A stretch of DNA of 64,000 nt, taken from Pomacea canaliculata. Lineage: Eukaryota > Mollusca > Gastropoda > Architaenioglossa > Ampullariidae. The position numbers and the translations under genes are program-made. The stretch lies in the NCBI RefSeq assembly GCF_003073045.1, contig NC_037594.1:21892927-21956926 (forward strand), given 5' to 3'. Every line of letters starts with the position of its first letter. Positions within the stretch are counted from its first letter, which is position 1. Below, one piece after another: positions 48,926 to 63,294 of this stretch. Under the pieces are notes generated by a model. It did not search any database. It was not told where the DNA came from and saw nothing but the letters and a program-made list of their open reading frames with translations.

Positions 48926-51900
48926 GAGTGTCTGCCCCCTTGCTTAACTTCTCCTCCCTTTTTGTCCTGTTACTATGCCGTTTGTGACAGAAATGTCATC
49001 TCATGTCAACCATATTTTGCCTTTGGTACGGCCTTTCAACTTCTCATGTCACTGCCTGACTGCTGTTAGGAGAGGGTGGGGGAAGGTTCTTGTACACACA
49101 CACATTCCCCAAGCCATACCAACATACATACCAACTCATACCTCACACACTTACTACGCATCACACCGATTTTATTAGGTTGTCTTGGGAGCCATCTATT
49201 CTTTATCACCACCACCACCACTACCACCCACTCAGCCCCTGTCTTTTCTTTTGTTTATTCCAATCCATTTTCACACAACAATTGACCTTTTGTCTTCAAC
49301 GGTGAAATATGTCATCCCCTTTCCCTACAAGTCCTTGTTTTTATGTCAACAGTCCCATCCATCTTGGTGTCAGCTCATCAGCAAGGCATGCGCCCTAGCT
49401 TGTGCCGTCTGCATCCTGAGGAGAAACTTTCCACTACCCCTGACCCACACTGGTTTTGTCTCTCTGCTTCTCCCACGATGTGAGCAAGACTCCCGTCTGA
49501 CCGAGTTTGCAACTAACAGAATCAGTTTAACAAATAAAAACACACACACACAAACGCTTCTCTCTCTCTTTCACACACACACACGGGGAGAGAGAGAGGA
49601 GCACGCCCACTATCACGTGCAATCAATCAGAGGAGAAAATAGAGAAAAACTCATTAGGAACCGCTTCTTGCACCTGCGTGCTTCTTATTTTCACACCTGT
49701 GCTCTTGATGTTTTTGGAATGTTGCACAGACGACACATTCATTTTGCTTTACCCGAAGGATTAAAACAACGGTCTGCATATAATTGCATATTAATTTTTA
49801 AAAAAGATGAAGATGAATAGACGTGGCCAAAAAATTAAGGAATCTTCCAATTTTGTTCAGGCAACAGGAATTAAGAAGAACATTGCACCTGATAATAATG
49901 AATTTGATTCTTCTCTTGAATGAAGGTGTAGAAGACCCAGCTGCTTTTGTGATATCTCTTGACATTGCAGAAAAAGTCTTTGTCGACAATAGATGGATTA
50001 AAAGATAATAAAGAAAACTGCACCATTCTCTAATCAGGTCACAGGGAGATACATTTAGAAGTCTAGAGTATAGAAGCTGGTACCAGAAATCACGATTGCG
50101 ATTCTGTCAAGATCCTGAGGACGAAACCTAGTTGTCTTTTCCACTGGCAATAATACTCTAGGACCTAAGTATGAAGCGAGCGTAAGTCGTTTCCCAGGGC
50201 AAGATGGGGACCACAAGGAAGAGCATCTTGTTTCCGTCGAAATCCCGCGGACACTGCTTCATTTTTCTTGGCTCTAGAGGGGTAAACAGGCCTGACGAGA
50301 GGGGGACAGGGGGTCTGGTGTACCCGGGCCCGCGGCTGTCAATTGGTCAGTGGATTTTTTTTTTCTTCTCCTTTTCTTTTCTTTAAAGAAAGGTCTAAGG
50401 ACAGAACACCCAAGCATTACACATGCAGCGAATTGTAAACATACATTATATACTGGGAAAATAATTTACGATTACAAGTACAAGGCCCGGAGAGGTCGTC
50501 AAAACAACAACCGCGGGCTTTGATCACCGCTTTCTAACTTTGAAAACAAGAGACTTATCCCTGAGTTTTCCACGTTGCCCCATGGCAACGACTTACCCTC
50601 GTTTCATAGCTACGGCCCCTGAACACGGCACATGATGTATAACCTGGGACGTGAATAATAGGAGTATGATTTGCATTTTAGTGACGTAGTTTGTATTATG
50701 TATTGTAAACATAATTTGTACAGGAAATGCGTTTATGTGTTCGTTTTTTGTCACATGTCTGCACGGTTGTTTCTTCTACTGTCCTTCGTGGGCTATCCAT
50801 GTCTCCTACTTGTCCCAAGCACTGAAACTTTTTTCATTCATGAGTTTTTATTTATTTATTAATTATTATTATTATTATTGAAAAATTCATCAGAACGGAA
50901 ACTCAAGAACCAGCAGCTAGTCACTTGTCAAAAGTTAACTCACGCATAAATCTTCCTATTTTTGTGTGTGGATTGTGTACAATTATTACATAACATTGTT
51001 CTTTTTTCGTCGCTAATAACTATCAACTCCGACCAGAGGATTTACTAACAAAGCGTCGGCAAAAGGCTTGTGGAGCTGGAGATGGTTGTTGGTGGGGATA
51101 CAACTGCTTACAGTTACTGCTGTCCGATGCTATATTCTCGTACAAACATTCTTGCACCCGGATCTCCGGCCGCAGTCACGACTTTCGTGATTTCTAGATG
51201 ACACCAAGAACTGTCCTGGCCTCTCCTCACGATCTCAGTACTAGGCAGATACTTTGTTTTGCTTCAAGACATCCTGCATGCTTTTGACATTAAAGAGAAA
51301 TAATTCATTCCGTCGTCATTGAAGTCATTTTTCCGTGACTGGGTGGTTCGTGCTCGGGTTATTTTTGCTCCTTTCATTTATAATTGTTTGTTTTGTTTGT
51401 GTTTTGTGATATTTCCATAAATATAAGGGTTATTATAGCGAATGAGACGGTGGCTGTAAACTCTTTGGGCCACTCATATGCAGGAATTGTCTGTAGACTT
51501 CGTGCTTGGGAAAACCGACAATAAACACGTCTTCATTGTAATTGGTATTTATAAAATACCGGTTTTTTTTTTATTAAATCAGTTTATGTGTAGCTAGTTC
51601 TCTGATGCTGATTAAAATGCAAGTAAGACTTTGTGCATCATGTATAATGGCACAACTGCTCATAAGGCGACCTCTTGTGATCAGTGTTCCTGGTTCTCGC
51701 AAATGAATTGCTAAGGATGCGAATGGACTTCACAAAAGTCGAAACTCTTAGAAGATAACATTTTCATTTTTTAACAGGCCTACGATATAATGCCTTTTTT
51801 TTTTAAATCAACGCCTTTTCATTTGTGGACTTAAAAGATCAACAGATAGGGTGCATGAATACCAGGAGAGCTGTGGATTTCTCACGTCCAGTGTTCATTT

Positions 51901-54900
51901 GTGATAAGGTCAACGAATAGAGACACCACTCTCCCCCACTCACACTCATAATAAACGTTTTTTTAAAAACCATTTAGGTAAAAATATTCCTCGCATAAGA
52001 TACGAAAGAAAAGAAACATTTGTCTTTGAGCAAATTCATCGTGATTACAAATATTTTAAAAAGTTACTTCAGATACTCGGGAAAACCAGTAAGATGAGTT
52101 CGTGTGATCAGACAGAAAGGTGATTCGCTGCCTGACAGGTAAGACGACAGATTAGGTGACAAGGTTAAGTTGGAGGTTATAATACTCATAACTGTTGGCG
52201 CCTGCCAGAAATCGTGGGGGCATTGCCCTGCGAAATACACTTAATACATGCTGATGGATGCTGGCTGTGTCCACGGCGTCTAGGCATTTCCTTGAAGCTT
52301 CGTACCCACTTGTCAAGCAGCTGCTAGTTTAATTTCCCTCCTCATGGATACCTTCTTCTCTCTATTCCCTACGTTTGTTTGTTTGTTTTTTTTTGAATCT
52401 ATATCCCTCCCTCACTCCAGAAGTTGAATTTTGTTTCGATGCCTACGCGCGCACACACATGAAATCTAGCAAAATTGTAGAATGGTGGTTTATTTGTTCA
52501 TCCATTCATTCCTATCCCTTCCCTTTAAAAGCAGACAATGCATTTGATGCCACCTAAACTAATACAGCACTGCCATTAATTGTAAGCAATTGTTTCCTAT
52601 CATCAGTCACTGTGTTTTGCTTACAGCGACGGATCTCATCAACTCTTGCCATTGTCTTCAAGCACATTATCCCAGAAGACAGACTCCATATTTTTCGTTG
52701 CGGTAAAGATGGGTAGGGGTGTGGTTATAACATGACAGGAGAGGAAAAGAAAAACGCACTCCTCAAGCACCGCTGATGACGAAGTCAACCGTACAAACAC
52801 AATTCACGTTTATTATGTCCAAGGGCGTTGTCTAAAGAAAGCGTGTCTGTGTGAGTGCGTGTTTGCAGGTAGCATGTTCAGATGTTGTTATGCCATGCAC
52901 GATGGCAAGGTCAGAATTAATGTAAAACTAATGCATTAAAAATTGCACTTTCCTACGAAATAGTGCATTCCGTTAAAAAGGGGCACACTGTCAAAAGTAA
53001 GTTTGCTTTTGTCTAAAAAAAAAACAAAAACAACACTACTAGAAGCAGACCATTCTCTCTAAACATCTCTTGTGTACTAGAGGTATTTTTTGCCATTAAC
53101 ATTTGGCCTAAAACGACCAACGCATGTTCTCACATAAACCCAAGTGCACTCGAATGAAGGCCTCTTGTCATCCGAGAAAAGAACTATGACTCCAAAGTCT
53201 CCATTCATACAGCTTGGGGTGGGGGTGAGGGCAAGAGAAGTCGGGCTTGTGGATGAGCTAAATGATGGTTTGTTCTGATGATGCATGCCTGGTTATATAA
53301 CTTTACTATGGCATGACCTTAAATGCAGGTGACAGAAGCTATAGACAGATTTAAGCACGGACCTATAGAGAAAGTTAGTGATTTAAGTATTCAGAATTCC
53401 CATGTAAGACTTGTGGTTACGTGGAGACATTGCAGAAAAGTGGATTTAGAAATTAGATGCCTGAACAGAGGTATCGGGTACGAACCCACTGGACAGAGTG
53501 AAGTAGTGATCATAACAGAGATCTGGGGGAAGTGGGACATGGAAGTTGTTTATCGTTAATGAACAGCCTTCATAAGCCGGGTGATGGGTATAGTTAAAAT
53601 TATTTTTTCTCGATTAAAATTAGACCGGGCATTGTAAATTGAGTCACAGGATTTCAGTTGTATCTATCAACGGGTTAAGCTATGGTTTCCATAACTATGT
53701 CCCCTTCTACTCCATGTTTGTAATGGTGTGAAATCAATACTTTAGTCTCATATTGTGAAAATTAAGGGGTAAAGAATGGTGGGGCCAGGAATGAAAAAGT
53801 TTAATGCACGATGTCATGCAATGAACAGAAGGTGCATCTTCAACTCAAAGTTTTGGTGTAACTCCCACAGTATAAAACTGTTACAAATAACAAAATCCCA
53901 TCATTTGAGCATGCCGCTTAATGTAGACATTTGTAATCGGCATCAATTCTTCAAACTTCTTACATCTTTTTACAAATACACATCAAAACAGTGTGGAAAA
54001 TGGAAATAATATAACATACCCAATCTCTCACGCCTTGATACACACACTATCACTCCCCAGGTTGCTAAGTGGTTGTACAGTAATTTTCTGGGGCTGTTAA
54101 ATGAAGGGAGACATCTTCCCTCTTTTTCTGGGTTTTGCTTTTCAAAAGAAGAACCTCTTTATTAAATAATGTAAAATAATTTTGAGAATGTCTTTTATCA
54201 ACCCTCCCATTGCTTCATGATATAAACCTAAAACAAGAAGTATTTCTCTGAATAAGCACAAAAGTATGAGTATCTCATAACAACAGCAACAAACCATCAG
54301 CAATATGCGTGCTTGTTGCAACAGAAGAATAAAGATATTGCTGAGAAATGATGACATGGTTAAGTTCATTAAAAAACTTCCAAATGATTATTTCTTGTTC
54401 TTTATATTATTTTAATTATTATAATGGAAACATGTAAAATTTCACAAATGAAAAAATCTCCAACAGAAAGATGCAACATAGTTAGCTAATTGTTTTAAAA
54501 AAGATTTTCGACCAAATTGCTTACCGTTAATTGTCATCCCAATACCACATTTAGCATACCTGGTACTTTTTTTTTTTTTTTTTACAAGAGTTAAAATCTG
54601 ACAAGGTTTATCACAATGTTAGTTTTGATCAGGTTTAGTTCCTTTCAGAGGCTGAAACGACATTTTTTGGTGATCCAAATTACAAGATTAAAATTAAAAC
54701 AAGCCTTCAAATTAGTCACTAAGATTTTTAGTAAAAATGTATGGTAAAAATGGCACATTCTAAAGCCCCTTAAACTACATAGATAAACTATATGTTAAAT
54801 ATCTAAGAGAAATCACGAGAATAAACAAAATAGGCAAATTACTTTTTTTGTGCAATATTTAATTTAGCAATCTGTTAACTATGCAACAAAAATACATTGA

Positions 54901-55787
54901 TGTTGTACACTGTATCTGTATTGCTGTCTTTTGCTTTTAATATTACAGATTTTAATATTATCTTGAAGTAAGATTCTCAAAACAAATCATGTATATAACC
55001 ATATTACTGGACATTCGCATGCACACATATGAACTCGCATTCTTTCATTTTAAAAAATATATAATTTACTTTGCTCACAAATCCTTATCTTTCTTAATTT
55101 CTAAAATATCTTTCTTGTATTCACATAACTCAATCTAAGTATAGCCGTTTCCCTGCCATTACATATTAACTGACAAAGTTGAATCATATTACTCAATGAC
55201 TTTTCCCCCCAGAAAATAACCTTTTTTGTGCTAAATCTATATTCCTGTTTCTAACACTCATTTGCACTATCACCCCTCTCTTCTATCTATGCACATATGC
55301 AAAAGCTTTAGCCATACCTTCTACCTTAAATCATTATGTAAACACTATAGTGATATACTATTCTACAGTCTCTTACATTACTAACAATTATTATTTGTAC
55401 TCAAGTACAACCAGCCCAGAGCTGAAATCCTGTGTAATCATTTCTTGGACAGGGACTTTTGAAAGAAAGAAGTTCTGACAACACCACAGATAGTGTAAAC
55501 TGTTTTTTCAATGCTGATATTCAATTAGAATATTTTCTACACAAACATTTACTCACTCAAATTTACTGCAAGCTGATAATTTTTTCTCCAAATATGAATA
55601 ACATCGCATAAGGTATCAGATCTGTTTTACTTGTGCAGCTGACAAGTTCTGGATGGCCATATAAAAACTTTAAGAAAGGTCTGTACACAATGAGAAGCTT
55701 TTTCAAGCAACAAATCTCAAGTGCTATGCACAGTTCTTGCTAATGGTAATGGTAAAACAAACACTTTTAGTTTGTCCTAAAATATTG
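48926..55787. other. Intergenic DNA between the secreted-protein gene and MPLKIP
   Basis: No supported gene. A plus-strand frame of 211 codons (49185-49820) runs through ACC, AC and GA repeats and is probably composition-driven. A CpG-richer patch near 50200-50350 could be regulatory. A tRNA-like B box, GGGTACGAACCC, occurs near 53479 and may be a degenerate SINE. From about 54100 the sequence is very AT-rich with a T tract near 54565-54583. Part of this may be the MPLKIP 3' UTR: on the minus strand an AATAAA lies near 54158-54163. Confidence 0.4.
49540..49600. repeat. (CA)n, (CT)n and (GA)n simple repeats
   Basis: A cluster of short AC, TC and AG dinucleotide tracts. It inflates the reading frame that spans it. 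Confidence 0.9.
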
Positions 55788-56441
55788 TCATGTATTTTGT
55801 GAATGAGTGATATTTTTTCGCCAATAATTCACAGGTCGAGGAGGTGTCGATGCCCATGGATCTTCCATCATAGAAGGGCTGTAGTATTGTGTAATGTCGT
55901 TGCTCCCACCTGGATTTATATTAGGACTGCTTCGTGGGTTCTGCAATTTGTATGAAAAAGAACAGATATAGTAACACAAGCACACGTTAAAATATTAAAT
56001 GTGTTCTTCAACCGAAACTTATTTATGAACCCTTGATTAATGCCTTCTTACCTGTAAGTTCCCAAATCTACCACGAAGTCCACGTTGTTTTGATCGGTTA
56101 TCTGCTGTCCATGGCCGACTCGTTGGTGAATCATTTCGATGATGTAGCTGAGGTTGAGGTGTTCGGAACATTTGCCCTGGCGACCGTATGAACTGAGGAG
56201 AGCAACTAAACTGTGGATGTGGTCCTGCACTTCCTCCGAAGGTTCTGCAGGTTCTAAAGACTCCATCGTTGCTTCGATATCCTTGAAGTGGCGGTGTACT
56301 TCGATATGGTTGCTCTATCATCGGACTTTGATAAGGCCTTAACGCTGGAGGAAAGCTAGCTGAAGATGCAAGCGCTGGTGATCCCCATTGCGGACCAGGG
56401 GAATCCGAGGACGAAATACACCGAGATTTATGTGAATCCAT
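55788..56441 (-). CDS. MPLKIP: M-phase-specific PLK1-interacting protein (TTDN1)
   Basis: Two minus-strand exons, 56441-56052 and 55940-55788, join in phase 0 (CAG-GTAAG donor, TTGCAG acceptor) into 180 residues. Human MPLKIP has 179 residues and also two exons. The first exon encodes a disordered region rich in Ser, Pro, Gly and Arg with many SP and TP sites, fitting phosphorylation by mitotic kinases. The second holds the family's conserved block YYSPSMMEDPWAS (human YFKPSMLEDPWAG). In humans the protein binds PLK1, and its loss causes non-photosensitive trichothiodystrophy; roles in cell-cycle control and RNA processing have been proposed. The C-terminal tail after the block differs from human. 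The gene stands head to head with WDR24. The call rests on the C-terminal motif, length and intron position together. Confidence 0.85.
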
Positions 56442-57170
56442 TTCGGTTAATGATCTGTAACTTTGCAGTAACAGCGCGAGGTATCTACGTACCGTACCAC
56501 AACCATGTATGCCGCAGAATGGGAAGTAGAGCTAGCCATACAAACTAAATGAGAATATAGTATTTTGAGGATTTTATCTACTTTCCTTCCCTAAACTCCA
56601 GTAATTATATTAAAATTTCATTAAGAGATATATTATATATTTTAAAAGACATTGATTATATCATTAAAACAATAATTCTATCTTCAAATTTTACATTTGC
56701 AATTTTCAAAAATCCCATTAAAATCTAGTCATACGATGCGAACCAAAGTGAGACTTTAACCAATTGAGGATGTTATTTTTCTTTCCTTCACTTCAGCTAG
56801 ACGCCAATAATTATTACAATACTTAATAAAGGAACACATGGTATATTCGATTATACGAAAAGCAGTAACAGCGTCCAAAGGTTTTATATCTGCAACTTTC
56901 AAAATCGATTTGTTCGTTACATCTTGCTTTCTCTTGTGAAATGGTCTGCTTCAGTTTCGTCGAGTTCTGCCTTTCTGTCAGCGCAGTTTTACGACTTGGT
57001 TTATTTACTGTGTGAAATACATAACTATGTGTGGAACCGAAAGCACAAAAAAGATAAAGATCAATAGAAATAAATATATTAAAAAGAGACAAAATATATT
57101 TAACGTAACCGAACTGCTCACTGAATATTTCTTTCTTTATTTTCATGATAGTGGTTCTCAAACTAAAATA
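56442..57170. promoter_or_regulatory. Shared 5' region of MPLKIP and WDR24
   Basis: About 730 bases separate the two start codons, which face away from each other, so both promoters must lie here or overlap. The part next to MPLKIP has several CpGs (GCGCGAGG, TACGTACCG), while the middle is AT-rich. No TATA box stands out. A bidirectional housekeeping promoter is likely but not shown. Confidence 0.5.
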
Positions 57171-60100
57171 ATGCAGGCAGCAATGCATAACATGACGAAG
57201 GCAGTGCATGATAAAGGTGAGTATATTGGGTATAAAGAGTATAACAATGCACCACACATTTTATTTAATGTATTATTTGCTAATTTTAATTGTTTGTGAA
57301 AGAAGAAAGTAAAATCATTAATGAGGCTCTGTATCTTTCTCCGTATGAGAAAGTGGGTGTAGTGCAGGCAGAGATCAGCAGTTGTATTTGCTCTTGTTCA
57401 CTCTTAGTTTCATTTCCCGTTGTCAGAAACTAGTATATTGGGTAATATCTCTCTTAAACTAACAGATTCATATAAAATTGAAGAATGTAAAAGAACTTTA
57501 TGATGTCACAGAAGTAGTTTACTGAATCGATCAGTCTGGATATTCGGTCAGATGTCATAAGAGATTTTTCTTTGTTTTTGCAGTGTCACCGTCACACAAT
57601 CAAGCCATGAGATTTAATTGTGATGGGGCAGTGAATGCTATGGCCATGAACAAAGATATGACTCAAGTGGTAGTAGCTGGCAGAACAGGTACGATTCTGC
57701 ACTTTACAGCATCTTAATTGTGTGGGGAATAAATAATTCTTTCCCGAACCCTTTTTTTTTGAATCCTGGGAGGGAAATGAATTTACTATATGTTTGTTGT
57801 CTAAAACTGTATAGTTTGATATTAAAATTCTCTCGTAGATTTAGCATTTTAAAAAAATCTTTATTGGTATCTTTATTGTAACGTCCAAGGAAAGAGATGT
57901 ATGATTTTATTTAAAAGTATTATTTTTTTTAGTAGAACATCCTTGGTCACATAACATACAGCTTTCAAATATGTTTTTTAGTTAAGTAAACTATTTGTCT
58001 TGGTTCCTAACATTTTGATCTTGGTTGCATGGCAGTGTTCAAGATAATTTCCATCGAAGAAGACCACTTTTCAGAGTTGGTCAACCTTCGTGTTGGCAAA
58101 GTAAAAAACATTAACCTTACATATTCTGCTGCAGATGTAGCTTGGAACCACAATGATGGTAAAACTGTGACCTATTTATGCATCATTATAATAATGTAAC
58201 TGAATGATATTTTTAAAGATAAATATAATCAGGCACATTTTCTGTGTTTTTAGATACCCAGTGGCCTATATTTATAAGGATTTATTTGAACCACATTTTG
58301 TATAGATAGTGAATTTGTAGTCCCAGGTGGTGTTTTGAAAGTTCTGCTTGTAAACCATCATTGAGTACACAACCATATGTGGAGGAAACAAAAGTACTGT
58401 TTGTTGGCCAGGAAGATAATTGCCAATCTTTCAAAGATATTTCTAATGTTTTATTTATTCGTATGCTCATGGCATTTATTTGTTTTCATGTGAATGCTTG
58501 TTTTTCAAGTTTTCTTCCTGCCATCAGTGACTATTCTGAATGTGCTGTATCAATTTTGTTCTTGAATTACAGAAAATTTGTTGGCATCAGCTGCTACAAA
58601 TGGAGCAGTTGTGATCTGGAATCTCAGCAGACAAGTCAAGTCAAAGCAAGGTGTACTTCCTTAATAAAATGTTATCTAAAAAGAGTGCTTTTATCTTTGC
58701 AGCCATTTTCTTTATGTGTGCAATTTAAGCACAACCGCTAGATTCAAATGAAAAAAATTGGTGTTTTCAGTGTCTGTCACTACAAAAAAAAAAAAATTCT
58801 ATGTTTTGTTTCAAGCTGGCTGCCTGATTAATTTAGTATTAGGCTTCAAGATATGTAACAATTATTATAAAGAAAATGGTAGAATTTCTTGCATACTGAC
58901 AAGGTCAGCTAAAAAACACTTTGTGTGGACTGGAATGTAGATTACCCATGAGGAATTCAGTGAGTGATGTTGCAGACTGTGTCTTCACTGAACACAAGCG
59001 GTCAGTCAACAGAGTAGTATTCCACAACACAGAGGCTTATCAGTTGTTGAGTGGATCTCAAGATGGAACTATGATGCTGCATGTAAGCTTCTGCTGCTGC
59101 TCCTTTACAAAACACTTGTTTGTTTTTGTATTTGTTTGTCATTGTCAGCAAGATTTTTTATAGTATATTTCTTCACTTTAGAAGTAGGCTTAGTGCACTT
59201 TACAAAGGCACAGCATACACAAAAATAAAAAAAATAGATTCAAAATGAACAGAGCATATATCTATAGACCAAAACATAATATGCAAAAACACAAAACATT
59301 AAAGTATATAAGCAAGATCTCAGTTATGGCAAGATAGAAAAAAATTTTGAACACTTGGTCTGGAGCTGTGTTCCTTTATACTGTCCATTACTCCGTAGCT
59401 CCTGTGGGTCCAGCTTCCCATGCCAGGGATGAGCACCCAGTTTCTTTACGGCTCCCTTACCTGGCCCTTTCATCTATATTCTTTTTCTAAACAAACATCT
59501 CACTGTTACACTACAGTTTTATCTTTCTTATCTTTTATCTTCACTGGTCTCGCGCCCCTGTGGGCCCTGGTCTTCATACTGGGTATTTTATTATCACCCA
59601 CATGACCTGCACAGCATAAAATTGTCATCATATTTGATGTCAACTAAAACCTTACTGAGGAAATTTACTTTATCACTTAATGCATAATTGATGTTCAGAA
59701 TTCATTATTTAAAATAAGAAATATAACCTAAATCTAAAAATGTGCTTTTGTCTCAAAAAAAGGACTTGAGGAAAAGACAAGTGTCATCTATATTTACTGG
59801 ACGTAGCACAGAGAGTGTACGGGACATACAGTTTAGCCCACCAAATCTTGGCTACTTTACCTTTGCTGCGGCATATGAAAATGGAATTGTTCAGGTAATG
59901 CTTTGCTCTTTTTGTTTGGGGGTTTTGGGTGTGCTGGTGTTTTTAGGGGTAATTTTGGGAGAAAGTAGTTTTCATCTGTTTATCATGAATTTAATCTCCA
60001 ACATAAATTGGACAAATGATATTCTTGCTGAAAAGTACTATTTTGCTCTGGTTGCTTTACACATTTACTGGTGGACAAGAAGGAGAATAATAATGATTGG

Positions 60101-63100
60101 TTTCAGATTTGGGACATGCGACGTCCTGATCGCTGTGAGAAACAGTTCACTGCACACAATGAGCCTGTGTTTTCTCTGGACTGGCATCCAGAAGACAAAA
60201 GCTGGCTAGCTACTGCAGGCAGAGACAAGATGATTAAGGTGAGTTAAATTTAGCAGAATTCTGAGAAAGTAGTTGCTTTCAAACACTCAGAACCTTGAGC
60301 AGCCTACTGAAGGGAAGTAATAATTGTGCAAGGGGATTTACACATTTGATGATGTAACTTTGCATTTACAGTCTTGATTGCTGTGATATATTGAAGCTTC
60401 TGTACAAAAGTGAAGTAATAAGCACACATCACTCTTTTAATGGATTAAGAATATTTTTAAATTTCTTGGACTGTAATGATGGTAATTAACTCTTACTATA
60501 TGAGAAGTTTAGGGTGCTCAGCTACTTTGTTTTGGGGTTTGTTACAAAAACTCCATGATCAAATGCAAATATGTTGGAAAAGTACACTTGTTGTCTACCA
60601 AACTAAAGGAAAAGGAATAAATTTTTAAGACACTGAAAAGAAAATGTGAAAGGAAGCACTGTAATTTTTGACTAAATTATGAATAATAATTTTCAGTGTG
60701 GTCTACTAAAGGATAAGCATAAACATCACAAAGAAGAAAAAAATGTGTGTGCCTTTAGATACATTTCAACATAAAAAGCTGTAGTTCATTCAATTGTCTA
60801 TAGAATACAAATTTTTTTTTCTAAATTTTATTTACATTTACTAATTATATTGCTGTTCAAAGATGCTATGTTGATGGTCTTCATTTTTTTGATTAGGTTT
60901 GTAGCGCAATGAAATTTCCTGGCAAATGCAAAGTGATAAATATATATGGTTCTGTAAAAAAAATAAAGAAAAGTGACTAAACTTTCAAGGTATAAAAAAG
61001 TGAAAGAAAATGAAACATACAGGATTGATTTATTAAAATATGTTTTAATATAATTACCAAAGTAACATGAAGGAAAATGTCTGTTGCTTCAAACTAAAAG
61101 AATTTCTAATATTTTAAGTAAATGTTTATTTAATTTTTTACAGGATATTTAAAATTTGTTTCCTGATTGACTTTTTTTATTTACCAAGTATACATGATAG
61201 TGCTACACTAAGAATGCATTTGAAAATCCTGACAACACACTTAACATTATGACAAAACATGGTAAAAACATTCCAAATTTCATAAAAATTCCATATAGTT
61301 CAGATGAATAATTCCATTATCTCCATCTTCCTAGTTATCAATATCATCCGAAACAAAAAAGGACTCATCCTCTAAATAGAAACATTCACCTTCAGGCTCA
61401 GAATCAGATATTTCTTAATTAAGTAATGAAAACAAAGAGCTACTCTTAATCTATATGTACAAACAGTGATATCTCATATTTCTCTTTGTTTTACTCAAAT
61501 ATTTTTAAAATTTGAGTACAAATATGTTTTTTTTTCATCATTTTTAGGTACTCCTAAACCAATAAAATATGTTTTAATGTGAAAGTTTAAAGTAAACTAT
61601 GTGGCATTTTCTAGTGAGTGCAGATTTAGATTATATTTTAGAAATCAAAGCAGCCATATAGTAAGAATTAATAATAATATTAATTTACAAAAGTATTTTT
61701 AAAATGTCTCTTTCTTTAAAATAGATGTGTAATTCACTTTGTTTGGTGTTTAGACTGGTAGAATCAGTTTATCATGTGACAGGTATGGGATGTGAGCAAG
61801 CAGCCAGCCCAGCTGGTGTATAATGTCCAAACAATTGCATCGGTGGGACGCATCAAGTGGCGCCCACAACGTCGATATCATATTGCCAACTGCTCCCTGC
61901 TGCTTGATCATAGCATAAATGTGTGGGACGTAAGACGTCCATTCATTCCATTTGCTAATTTTGATGAGCATAAAGATGTAGCCACATGTGAGTGCACATT
62001 TCATTTTTTTAATAGTTTTGTTTTTAATCATTCTGATGAATCCAGAAATGATAAAGAACTGTTTGGGTATCCAAGCTGCTGCTGCAAAATGTGATTCTGA
62101 AGCATTAAATTAACATCCTCATAGATATTAGACACTTTATATGTGATCACTTTCACTCACAGACTTAACTGTACCAAATTGAAAGACAATAATTTAGTTA
62201 TGCTTATGGAAGTGAACAATAGTCTATAAGATTTGTGTTTACCTTGTCTTTGTTGCAGGTGTCTTGTGGAAGGATGATCCACATGTATTTCTAAGCACAG
62301 GCAAAGACCAGATGCTCATACAGCATCTGTTTAATGATGCAAAGCGACCAGCAGATAGTGTTATTCCATCTGGCATTGACATCAGCATCTATGGAGATAT
62401 GTGCCATGCCACCCGAGACAAAAACAATGGTATTTTTTGCACTTTCAATGTTTTATATTGCAAGCACAAAATTTCAGAGAGAAAAAAAGTATTCAGAAAA
62501 CTTCTAGTCATCTGACGCAATGATGGTGTGTGGCATGAAAGATCTCCATGCATATGTACTTGTCTGTGTCTGCAGCTTGTGCTTGTAACAGGATGTATTC
62601 AGTAGAAGAAGGTTCTTTTTTTCAATGGGTAAGGGTGAGAACTGAATGAATTGGAATTAAAGTAATACACATGGGGCATATTGAGGTACAATATAAAAAA
62701 ATCTAATTTCAGCTAGAGGGAAAGAGGTGACGAGTAAGCTGTCTGTACTTCGCAAGCCAAACCAGTCACGAAGTGAGCAGTTCTTCACTCAGGCCAATAG
62801 TTCTCTTACAGTCTTTCAGCACAAACGAGATACTACTCGGTTAGAAGTATGTATTATCTGTAGACTAGTTCTTGTCTTTTCTCATGAAATTGAATTTTGC
62901 ATCTATTGTTGTTTATAGATATTTGATTTTGTATTGAGATTTGGCTGCACAATGCTTCTTCTCTGATCTGCCTCATCTTAACTCATAGTTTCTTATATCT
63001 AAAACCATGTAGCTACTCTCCTAAATAGGTAGCTTGTTATGTGAGTCAAAGGCAGTAAATCTGGCTTTCTGTATAGCTTATAATTTAAGCTAAAAAGTTT

Positions 63101-63294
63101 GCCTTAAAAAAAAAAATTCCAGCAAAGTTGTTTTAATCCAGGATTCCATGGAGTGGTATTTGCAGTCGGCATGTGAAGATGTGTCCATGATGAGTTTCCT
63201 GGATCTAGCCAAGTCATATCAACTCAAGGGTCGGACAACGGAGGAGCTCTGCAGGCAGAATGCAGCAGTAGCTTCTTTTCTTAACAAACAACAG
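57171..63294 (+). CDS. WDR24: GATOR2 complex protein WDR24 (5' part, runs off the window)
   Basis: WDR24 is a core part of GATOR2, which opposes GATOR1 and so supports amino-acid activation of mTORC1 at the lysosome. Eleven exons are seen: 57171-57216, 57584-57688, 58036-58158, 58573-58650, 58976-59082, 59763-59894, 60107-60238, 61783-61987, 62259-62429, 62713-62846, 63142-63294. They join without a break into 462 codons, the N-terminal part of a protein of about 790 residues in human. WD-repeat blocks include [88 protein letters not shown] and [12 protein letters not shown], each very close to human WDR24. The C-terminal zinc-binding RING-like part is beyond the window. An in-frame ATG at 57012 exists, but the sequence after it is AT-rich and not conserved, so 57171 is preferred. 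Confidence 0.95.
59190..59600. repeat. Possible dispersed repeat in WDR24 intron 5
   Basis: The stretch has TAGTGCACTTTACAAAGGC, like the 3' end of some SINE tails, then a C-rich block with two similar words (CCTGTGGGTCC and CCTGTGGGCCC) unlike the AT-rich intron around it. This suggests an inserted repeat, but no ends or family could be set. Confidence 0.3.

Noticed and set aside
49185-49820. Plus-strand open frame of 211 codons
   Set aside because: It crosses ACC, AC and GA simple repeats, its composition follows the repeats, and no domain, signal peptide or splice context supports it.
53405-53500. tRNA-like B box near 53.48 kb
   Set aside because: No matching A box at proper spacing and no cloverleaf; at most a very old SINE fragment.
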